Positions 1-7,300 of a DNA stretch of 37,269 nt are shown one piece after another. Position 1 is the first letter of the stretch. Every line of letters starts with the position of its first letter. A program made the position numbers and the translations under genes. Origin of the DNA: an uncultured Lachnospiraceae bacterium (GTDB lineage: Bacteria; Bacillota; Clostridia; Lachnospirales; Lachnospiraceae); contig CAMAHO010000002.1 of NCBI GenBank assembly GCA_945834545.1, positions 1-37,269 on the forward strand, read 5' to 3'. The notes under the pieces were generated by a model. That model was not told the origin of the DNA and did no database searches. It worked only from the letters and a program-made list of their open reading frames with translations.

Positions 1-558
1 AATGGCAGGGTAGGCACTGGAGCATTTTAACAATACCACCTGATTGTTCTTTCCCTGACTGCGAATTGCTGCCAAAGCTTCCTCAATCTCCGTGACACTG
101 CTCATTCCGGTGGACAAAATAATCGGCTTTCCCGTATTGGCAATGTACTTAATCAGCGGAATGTCAACCAGCTCAAAGGATGCTATTTTATAATATTCCA
201 TGCCCAGTTTTTCCAAGAAATCCACTGAAGTGATGTCAAAGGGTGTGGACAAGAAATCCAGCCCCAGTCTCTCCGCCTCCTGCTTTAGCTCTGCCTGCCA
301 CTCCCAGGGAGTATAGGCCTTACCGTACAGGGAGTACAGGTTTTCCCCCTCCCAGGTGCCGTTTTGTACCTGAAAATACTGGTTATTGCAGTCTATGGTC
401 AGGGTATCCGGGGTATAAGTCTGAATCTTGATGCAGTCTGCGCCGGCTTGGGCCGCAGCCCGGATAATCTCAAGGGCCTTCTCCTTATTTCCATTGTGGT
501 TTCCCGACATCTCGGCAATCATATAGGTTCCTTTTTTTAACTTTTCATAAAGGTCCAT
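1..558 (-). CDS. pseI: Pseudaminic acid synthase-like protein (NeuB family), C-terminus cut by window edge
   Basis: The first 186 residues of a NeuB-family sialic-acid-type synthase are visible; the remainder lies beyond the window. Enzymes of this family condense phosphoenolpyruvate with an N-acetyl hexose to make nonulosonic acids. The N-terminus carries IAEMSGNHNG (residues 14-23), followed by IKIQTYTPDTLT, an AYTPWEW segment, STPFD, YKIASFE and STGMSS, all on the TIM-barrel strands. The IKIQTYTPD plus AYTPWEW pattern is closer to what I recall of PseI (pseudaminic acid, often a flagellin or surface sugar) than of NeuB. The ATG directly follows the stop codon of the upstream EIIC gene with no gap, so the two are probably cotranscribed and translationally coupled. 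The PseI versus NeuB assignment is by motif memory only, and the C-terminal antifreeze-like domain cannot be seen. Confidence 0.82.
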   Translation of the reverse strand, partial: MDLYEKLKKGTYMIAEMSGNHNGNKEKALEIIRAAAQAGADCIKIQTYTPDTLTIDCNNQYFQVQNGTWEGENLYSLYGKAYTPWEWQAELKQEAERLGLDFLSTPFDITSVDFLEKLGMEYYKIASFELVDIPLIKYIANTGKPIILSTGMSSVTEIEEALAAIRSQGKNNQVVLLKCSSAYPAI

Positions 559-1644
559 CTAAGCTTCTCCTTCCTTGGCCTGTTCACTTTCCTCAAACCC
601 TTTTCTGCACAATACCATAGTAAGCAGGAAGCTTAATACAAAGCCCAACACCATGGATAACAGAAATGGCAGAAATCCCGGACCCACATATGCTACACTG
701 GTTAAGAAACTGGGGAAGGCAAAGGAGGTACAGTGGGTTCCTGCCGCCCCTACCACAGCTCCGCCCACAGCACCGGAAATACAAGCTGCCAGCATGGGCT
801 TTACCAAAGGTACATTCACACCAAATAATGCCGGCTCCGTGACACCCAAGGCTGCGGTCAGCGATGCCTGATATGCAATACTTTTCTTCTTTTTGTCCTT
901 TTTATAGTTTAGTGCAACCGCCAAGGCAGCTCCTGCCTGTCCATAGACAGCTGCGCCCACCAAAGGCATAATGACATCATAGCCTTGAAGGGCAATATTG
1001 TTGATGCTCACCGGCACCACGCTCCAATGTGCCCCAACGACCACCATAGGCTGCATGACAAAACCCATAAAGGCTCCCGCCACAATGGCGTTCCAATCAT
1101 AGATGGCAAAAAACACCTTGGTTAATACATCGCCAATCAGCGAACCGATGGGTCCAAACACCAGGAAAGTAATCGGCAACACTATCAGACAACACAAAAT
1201 CGGCTTCATAAATCCTTTTATGTTTTCCCCCAGATACTTGTCGCAGGGCTTTTCCACAAAATGCAACAGCCCCACCGCCATAAGCACCGGGATGACGCTG
1301 GAATGGTACACCGTAGAAGGAATGGTCAGTCCCAGGAAGGGCATAGTCCCACCGTTTTCCAGTACAGCCACCACCTCCGGATACAGCATAGCAATGGGAA
1401 TCAACAGAGAAATAAAGGGGTCCGTCTTCCACTGCTTCGCCGCCGTAATCGCAAGAAAAAAGGGCAAAAAATAAAAAAAGCCGTCTGCTACTGCATAGAA
1501 TATCTGATACACTCCGCTTTCCTGCGTAATCCACCCAAACTGTGCAGCAAGCACCACCACGCTCTTTAATATACTGGCTCCTGTTATACTATTTATAATC
1601 GGGAAAAAAATACCTGAAATCTGGTCAATGACTTTCTTGTACAT
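559..1644 (-). CDS. PTS transporter EIIC subunit, glucose/beta-glucoside superfamily, stand-alone
   Basis: A 361-residue, highly hydrophobic membrane protein made almost entirely of an EIIC domain. The N-terminus YKKVIDQISGIFFPIINSI matches the start of the IIC domain in BglF/sucrose-type permeases, and GVTEPALFGVN (about residues 267-277) is the conserved substrate-site loop of the Glc superfamily. Members normally have a fused IIB domain (with phospho-Cys) before the IIC and often a IIA after it; neither is present and no IIB gene lies beside it, so a partner must act in trans or the protein has another use. The ATG is preceded by AAGGAGAGC. Its leader is unusual because it consists largely of a REP hairpin. 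The substrate is unknown; the coupled pseI-like gene hints at an amino-sugar link, but this is inference. Confidence 0.85.
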   Translation of the reverse strand: MYKKVIDQISGIFFPIINSITGASILKSVVVLAAQFGWITQESGVYQIFYAVADGFFYFLPFFLAITAAKQWKTDPFISLLIPIAMLYPEVVAVLENGGTMPFLGLTIPSTVYHSSVIPVLMAVGLLHFVEKPCDKYLGENIKGFMKPILCCLIVLPITFLVFGPIGSLIGDVLTKVFFAIYDWNAIVAGAFMGFVMQPMVVVGAHWSVVPVSINNIALQGYDVIMPLVGAAVYGQAGAALAVALNYKKDKKKKSIAYQASLTAALGVTEPALFGVNVPLVKPMLAACISGAVGGAVVGAAGTHCTSFAFPSFLTSVAYVGPGFLPFLLSMVLGFVLSFLLTMVLCRKGFEESEQAKEGEA

Positions 1645-1655
1645 AATGCTCTCCT

Positions 1656-1708
1656 TGTTGCATTAGGGACGGGGTTCTTTGCTGCCCATCTGTGTCCCTT
1701 ATGCAACA
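1656..1708. repeat. REP hairpin a (RAYT-associated family)
   Basis: Imperfect palindrome TGTTGCATTAGGGAC ... GTCCCTTATGCAACA, with 15-nt arms and a 23-nt centre containing GGGGTTCTTTGCTGCCCATC. It shares the GCATTAGGGACGG(A/G)GTTyTTTG core with the other repeats around the transposase gene. It lies immediately upstream of the Shine-Dalgarno of the EIIC gene, so it would form most of that mRNA's 5' leader. Confidence 0.85.
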
Positions 1709-1709
1709 C

Positions 1710-1739
1710 ATTATATACTGATATGAAGAAATGTTGCAA
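1710..1739 (-). promoter_or_regulatory. Putative promoter of the EIIC-pseI unit
   Basis: On the minus strand a TTGCAA -35 (1734-1739) is separated by 18 nt from a perfect TATAAT -10 (1710-1715). The -35 hexamer is the outer end of REP b, so the promoter appears partly built from repeat sequence. Transcription would start just inside REP a. Confidence 0.55.
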
Positions 1740-1763
1740 TAGGGACGGAGTTTTTTGCTGCTC
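1733..1763. repeat. REP unit b, half-site abutting the RAYT stop codon
   Basis: GTTGCAATAGGGACGGAG followed by TTTTTTGCTGCTCA, a single arm of the same repeat family without an obvious inverted partner at this spot. Its end overlaps the TGA of the RAYT gene (1762-1764). Confidence 0.75.
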
Positions 1764-2547
1764 ATTCTTCTTTCTCTTCCATTAACCTCTGCTGCTTCTC
1801 TAAACTTTTACAGATAGACCTATATGTCTTTCCTGTCAATCTCCCTAGCTGCCGTACTGAAATCCCCGCGTGGTAGAAGGCAAACAAATAGTATTCAAAA
1901 GAATCCACACTTAATCTGCAGAACTCTTTTAATGATTTACAAGAAGTAAATGATACTATTAATTCTCTGGTTTCCTCATCTGTATATGCGCTATAGGGTT
2001 TCTCCTCCATGCCCAATTCTCTCGTATCTGTTTGCAAAAAATGCAATAATCCATCCTGATTTCCAAAGAGCGAAAGTGGGGTTTTCACATCAATCCATTT
2101 TATTCTGTTTTCAGAATATGCACCATAGCTGCTCCAAGGATATTCGCCTACCTTGGTCTCCACACCTGCATGCAACGGATTTTGATGTACGTAACGAAAC
2201 ACGCGCATAAAATAGCCCTGGTCATTGATAGGTTCACTACGAAATCGATCCTGAAATAAATACCCCTGTCTTTCATATTTCGCATTGTACCATTTGGCAA
2301 ATGTAACCTGGATTTTTCTCATAATATTCCCTAAATTGCCTTTTGTGTTTCCTAGCAATAAATGCACATGATTACTCATCAAGCAATACGCGAATATTTG
2401 AAAATCCTCCTGCTTTTGATAGTGCTCCAAAATACTCAAAAATGTGCTGAAATCGTCTTCCTCTTCAAAAATAATGCTCTTATTGATTCCCCTGGCTATC
2501 ACGTGATATATATCCAGATTACTGATTTCTCTTGCTTTCCTTGGCAT
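1762..2547 (-). CDS. REP-associated tyrosine transposase (RAYT, Y1 transposase family)
   Basis: A 261-residue Y1-type (IS200-like, TnpA_REP) HUH nuclease. The HUH metal motif is seen as SNHVHLLL (H60, H62), and the likely nucleophile is Y119 in RYVHQNP; QGYLFQDRFRSEPI is the typical conserved centre. The C-terminal part (about residues 190-261) contains a helix-turn-helix-like segment (SVRQLGRLTGKTYRSICK) resembling the DnaA-type extension of many RAYTs. Family members act on single-stranded palindromic REP DNA and are single-copy housekeeping-like genes rather than insertion sequences. No terminal repeats bound this gene as an IS; instead REP hairpins sit at 1656-1763 and 2661-2854, the expected RAYT/REP arrangement. 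The ATG has a strong AGGAGG six bases upstream. All motifs appear intact, so it may be active. Confidence 0.93.
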   Translation of the reverse strand: MPRKAREISNLDIYHVIARGINKSIIFEEEDDFSTFLSILEHYQKQEDFQIFAYCLMSNHVHLLLGNTKGNLGNIMRKIQVTFAKWYNAKYERQGYLFQDRFRSEPINDQGYFMRVFRYVHQNPLHAGVETKVGEYPWSSYGAYSENRIKWIDVKTPLSLFGNQDGLLHFLQTDTRELGMEEKPYSAYTDEETRELIVSFTSCKSLKEFCRLSVDSFEYYLFAFYHAGISVRQLGRLTGKTYRSICKSLEKQQRLMEEKEE

Positions 2548-2660
2548 ATGTCCTCCTAGTATTCATTTGTTTTCCGTTTGAAAGTTTGGTCGAATGACCA
2601 GCAAATACAGAATCTACAGAAATATTTAAATTATCATAACAGATATTACATCAAAAAACA

Positions 2661-2713
2661 AGCAACATTAGGGACGGAGTTTTTTGCTGCTCATCTCCGT
2701 CCCAAATGCTGCT
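2661..2713. repeat. REP hairpin c
   Basis: Palindrome AGCAACATTAGGGACGGAG / CTCCGTCCCAAATGCTGCT around the loop TTTTTTGCTGCTCAT. The nine-base inner stem GGGACGGAG/CTCCGTCCC is perfect. It is the clearest complete unit of the family here and lies upstream of the RAYT gene. Confidence 0.9.
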
Positions 2714-2798
2714 CAAAGTCCACAAGCCAAGAGTTTATATTCTCTTCATTATTGATATGTTTCGTTAAAATAAGATACATCTCATCTATCGGCTGCAC
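2691..2798 (-). pseudogene. Short open frame, possible gene remnant ending inside a REP
   Basis: A 35-codon frame starting at GTG encodes a peptide with a plausible natural composition (MYLILTKHINNEENINSW, then LVDFEQHL) and ends GRR-stop inside REP c. An in-frame stop precedes it at once and there is no good ribosome binding site. It could be the leftover of a gene truncated by repeat insertion, or chance. I do not recognise a family. Confidence 0.25.
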
Positions 2799-2804
2799 CT
2801 AAGT

Positions 2805-2854
2805 AGCAACAAATGGGACAGAGATGAGCAACAAAAAACTCCGTCCCTAATGCA
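2805..2854. repeat. REP hairpin d, supplies the gltD stop codon
   Basis: AGCAACAAATGGGACAGAG, then the loop region ATGAGCAACAAAAAA, then CTCCGTCCCTAATGC. It is in opposite orientation to REP c, so c and d flank the short open frame as an inverted pair. The gltD stop codon TAG (2847-2849) lies inside the repeat. Confidence 0.88.
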
Positions 2855-4343
2855 TCAAGGATTCGTCTACGGCCATAGCTGCGGCGCGGCCTTCTGCGAT
2901 GGCCCATACTACAAGAGATTGACCGCGATGCATATCGCCTGCGGTAAAGACGCGGTCCTTGGAGGTTGCGTAAGAGTTTGGTGCAGTTGCCACATTGGTG
3001 CGATTGTCAAGCAAGACACCAAAGCTGTCTGTTACATAGCTCTCACTGCCTAGGAAGCCGGCAGCAATGAGAACCAAATCCGCCTTTAATTCCTTCTCTG
3101 TGCCGGGAACCGGTTCCATGACAAACCTTCCGGAAGAGGGATCCTTCTTGGAGGCTAGCTCTACCGTCTTTACACCTCGAAGATTCCCCTTGGCATCCTT
3201 TAAAAACTCGGTTACGGTTGTCTTAAAGATGCGAGGGTCTTTGCCAAATTTGGCAATGGCCTCCTCCTGACCATAGTCGGTCTTTAACACCTTTGGCCAC
3301 TCCGGCCAAGGATTGTTCTCTGCCCGTGTTACGGGTGCGGGAGGCATCATCTCCAACTGAGTCACACTGCCGGCACCCAAACGGATACTGGTACCTACAC
3401 AGTCATTTCCCGTGTCGCCACCGCCGATGACAATCACATGCTTTCCTTCCAAGCTTCCGAAGGAAAAACCCTGAAAGGACATAACCTTTGCGGAATCATA
3501 GTCACAGTCCATGAGCTTCTTGCTGACCTCCTTTAGAAAGTCAACTGCAAAATAGATTCCCTTTGCATCCCTCCCGGGGGCAGTAATATCTCTGGGGTGA
3601 GAGGCACCACAGCACAAAATCACTCTGTCAAATTCCTTTAACAGCTTGGACGCCTTCTCCTCTTTTCCCACATCCACACCGCACTGGAAGCGAATTCCTG
3701 CTGCCTCCATCAAGGCAATTCTTCGGTCAAGAACTCTCTTATCCAGCTTCATATTGGGAATGCCGTAACGAAGCAATCCGCCGGGTCTGTCGCTTCTTTC
3801 AAAGACAGTTACCTGATGGCCTCTGTGATCGAGCCACTGTGCAGCTGCCAGACCCGAGGGACCGCTGCCCACGATGGCAATCTTCTTGCCGGTCTGCACA
3901 GGAGACGCTTCCTCTTTCACCAGACCATGCTCATAGGCATACTCAATAATCGCTCTCTCATTCTCCTTAGTGGAAACAGCGCCGCCGTGCAGTCCACAGG
4001 TACAGGCTGCCTCGCAGAGAGCCGGGCAAACCCTGGAGGTAAACTCCGGAAAGCTGTGGGTTTTACTCAGTCTGCTGTATGCCTGCTCCAAATTGCCCTT
4101 GGAGACCAAATCGTTGGTCTCCGGAATCAGGTTGTGGAGAGGACAACCCGATACCATACCCGCTATCATCATGCCCGACTGACAGAAGGGCACGCCGCAA
4201 TCCATACATCTGCTGCCCTGTTTCACCGTTTCCTTGACAGGCAGGACGGTGTGAAATTCTTCAAAACTTTTGATGCGCTCCAAAGGGCTAACCAAGGGGG
4301 CATCTTTTCTCTCATACTCTAAGAATCCTGTTGCTTTTCCCAT
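2847..4343 (-). CDS. gltD: Glutamate synthase [NADPH] small subunit
   Basis: A 498-residue protein, normal length for GltD. It passes electrons from NAD(P)H through FAD and iron-sulfur clusters to the large subunit, which converts glutamine plus 2-oxoglutarate to two glutamates. The N-terminal cluster cysteines are visible in CMDCGVPFC, GCPLHNLIPE and CPALCEAACTCG. An FAD-binding GxGxxG (IVGSGPSGLAAA, about 158-169), PGGLLRYGIPNMKLDK and a second nucleotide site (VIGGGDTGNDC, about 306-316) follow, then the C-terminal TAGDMHRGQSLVVWA motif. I chose the ATG at 4343 behind AGGTGAGG; a GTG at 4352 is an alternative. It starts 19 nt after the gltB stop, third in the pyrG-gltB-gltD operon. The last two codons and stop run into a REP repeat. 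Confidence 0.96.
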   Translation of the reverse strand: MGKATGFLEYERKDAPLVSPLERIKSFEEFHTVLPVKETVKQGSRCMDCGVPFCQSGMMIAGMVSGCPLHNLIPETNDLVSKGNLEQAYSRLSKTHSFPEFTSRVCPALCEAACTCGLHGGAVSTKENERAIIEYAYEHGLVKEEASPVQTGKKIAIVGSGPSGLAAAQWLDHRGHQVTVFERSDRPGGLLRYGIPNMKLDKRVLDRRIALMEAAGIRFQCGVDVGKEEKASKLLKEFDRVILCCGASHPRDITAPGRDAKGIYFAVDFLKEVSKKLMDCDYDSAKVMSFQGFSFGSLEGKHVIVIGGGDTGNDCVGTSIRLGAGSVTQLEMMPPAPVTRAENNPWPEWPKVLKTDYGQEEAIAKFGKDPRIFKTTVTEFLKDAKGNLRGVKTVELASKKDPSSGRFVMEPVPGTEKELKADLVLIAAGFLGSESYVTDSFGVLLDNRTNVATAPNSYATSKDRVFTAGDMHRGQSLVVWAIAEGRAAAMAVDESLMH

Positions 4344-4362
4344 TTTCCTCACCTAACCCTTT

Positions 4363-7300
4363 CTATTTGTCCGTAAAGCTTGCGTAAAACGCTTCAATCT
4401 GCGCATCCTTGGTACTCATTCCGCGCTCCTTAAACTCATAAGTAAGCTCCACCATCTTCTTATAATCAGCGGGAATAATCTTTTTGAACTTCGGTATATA
4501 CTCCTCAAAATGCTCTAAAATGTCCTGGGCTTTTCTGGAATCGGTATAGGCCACATGCTTTTTTAGCATACTGCGAAGCTCTTCCTTGTCCGCCTTCTCG
4601 GTCAGCTGCTCCATGAGAATCATTTCCTTATTGATATTGCGATACAGACTGTTGTCCTCGTCCAGCACATAGGCCACACCGCCACTCATACCGGCTGCAA
4701 AGTTCTTTCCGATGGAGCCCAAGATGACAGCCAGACCGCCGGTCATGTACTCACAGCCGTGTTCTCCTACACCCTCAACCACACATTTGGCTCCGGAGTT
4801 ACGAACACAGAATCTCTCACCGGCCTTTCCTGCGATGTAGGCTTCTCCAAGGGTTGCTCCGTACAGGGCAACATTTCCGATAATGATGTTATTCTCTGCA
4901 TCATAGCCGGCATTCTTAGGGGCCTTTACGATGAGCTTTCCTCCTGACAAGCCCTTGCCGAAATAATCGTTGCTGTCTCCTTCAAGCTCCAGGGTAAGTC
5001 CCTTGGGAATGAAAGCTCCAAAGCTCTGGCCGCCTGCACCCTTACACCCAAGTACAAGGGTATCCTCTGCCAGCCCTTCTCCATGCTTTCTGGTAATCTC
5101 AGCCCCAATCAGGGTACCAAAGGTTCGGTCAATATTGGTCACCTTCACCTGGGTTTTGTATTTCTTGCCCTTGCCAATGGCCTCTCTGAGAGCCTTATCC
5201 TCTGCCATCAGTCTTTCATCCTTTGTGTTCTCCAGGGCAAAGTCATACGCACAGGCAGGGTCAAAAACCTTCTCCTCCAGGGAATTCCGGCTCAAGATGG
5301 ACTCCAGGTTAATCTTAGATCCATTTCCCTGAAGCTCCTCTTTCTTCTTTAACAAATCTGTCCGACCAACCAGCTCATTCACAGTACGAACGCCCAGTTT
5401 CGCCATATATTCACGCAGCTCCTCTGCTATAAAGAGCATGAAGTTTTCCACATACTCAGGCTTGCCAATAAAGCGCTTTCTAAGCTCCGGATTCTGGGTG
5501 GCAATGCCCATAGGACAAGTATCCAGGTTGCAGACACGCATCATAACACAGCCCAAGGTAACCAGAGGTGCCGTTGCAAAACCAAACTCCTCCGCACCCA
5601 GAATAGCAGCGATAGCCACGTCACGGCCGCTCATAAGCTTTCCGTCGGTCTCAATGACCACGCGGTTTCGCAGACCATTCTGCAGTAGGGTCTGATGGGT
5701 TTCCGCAAGGCCCAGCTCCCAGGGCAGACCTGCATTGTGTATGGAGCTTAAGGGAGCAGCGCCTGTACCGCCGTCATAACCGGAAATCAGGATGACGCCG
5801 GCGCCAGCCTTGGCTACACCTGCTGCAATGGTTCCTACTCCTGCCTCAGATACCAGCTTGACAGAGATTCTTGCATATTTATTTGCATTCTTTAGGTCAT
5901 AAATCAGCTGAGCCAGGTCCTCAATGGAGTAAATATCGTGATGAGGGGGAGGAGAAATCAGACTCACACCGGGAGTGGAGTGTCTGGTTTTTGCTATCCA
6001 AGGGTAGACCTTTCCTCCGGGCAGATGACCGCCCTCACCGGGCTTAGCGCCCTGAGCCATCTTAATCTGCAGCTCCTTAGCACTCACTAAATAACGGCTG
6101 GTCACACCAAAACGACCGCTGGCAACCTGTTTGATAGCAGAGCTTCTGTCGTGCTCTGTCCCCGCGCTGGCCAGTCTCTCGTCACTTTCACCGCCCTCAC
6201 CACTGTTTGATTTTCCGTGAAGGTGATTCATGGCAATGGCCAAAGCCTCATGGGCTTCCTCTGAAATGGAGCCATAGGACATAGCACCGGTCTTAAAGCG
6301 CTTTACGATTTCCGTAGCACTTTCCACCTCAGAAAGATCAATTCCCTTCTCCGGATAGACAAAATCCATCAGACTTCGCAGATAACCGGTTTCCTCCTTA
6401 TCAACCATCTGGGTATAGAGCTTGAATTTCTCATAGCTTCCCTCTCTGGTAGCCATCTGCAGCATATGGATGGTCTGAGGATTGTACCTGTGGGTTTCCC
6501 CGTTTGCACGCATCTTGTGTCTTCCCATAGAATCAATGGTCATGTCCGTAGGAAGTCCTAAGGGATCAAAGGCAAGGGAGTGCTGCTTATCCACTTCCCT
6601 GGCAATATCTTCTATTGTAATACCGTCGATGCGGGATACCGTACCGGTAAAATACTTCTCCACCACCTTTTGGGAGATACCGATTGCCTCAAAGATTTTG
6701 CTGCCCTGATAGGATTGAATGGTGGAAATACCCATCTTGGAAGCCACCTTGACAATCCCCTGAATGATGGCATTGTCGTAATCTCTGGCAGCCGCATAAT
6801 AATCCTTATCTAACAGTCCCTCTTCAATCAGGCTGGCAATGGATGCATGTGCCAGATAGGGATTCACCGCACACGCACCATAGCCAAGGAGGGTTGCAAA
6901 ATGGTGTACCCCGCGGGGTTCACCGGATTCCAAAATGAGGGACATAGCAGTACACTTCTTGGTCTGAACCAGATGTCTGTGAACAGCCGCCACTGCCAAC
7001 AGAGAAGGAATCGCCACATGATTTTCATCCACTCCTCTGTCCGACAAAATCAAAATGTTACAGCCATCCCGATAGGCCCTGTCTACTTCCACAAACAAAT
7101 GCTCCACAGCTCTCTCCAGGGGAGAAGATTTGTAAAATAAGGTAGAAACCTTTGCCGCCTTGAAACCATTCTTGTTCAGGTGCGAAATCTTCATCAAATC
7201 CAAATCGGACAGAATAGGATTCTTAATCTTAAGAACATGACAGTTCTCCGGCTTTACAGAAAGCAAATCTCCGTTTTTGCCCGCATACACTGTGGTGGCA

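Noticed and set aside
575..1569. Several 98-123 codon plus-strand frames opposite the EIIC gene
   Set aside because: They are antisense shadows of a clear coding gene.
2578..2802. 74-codon plus-strand frame upstream of the RAYT gene
   Set aside because: It crosses REP c, has no ribosome binding site, and gives no recognisable protein.
1656..2854. CRISPR array made of the repeated GGGACGG units
   Set aside because: Units are palindromic, irregularly spaced, in both orientations, and no cas genes are nearby; a REP family explains them better.
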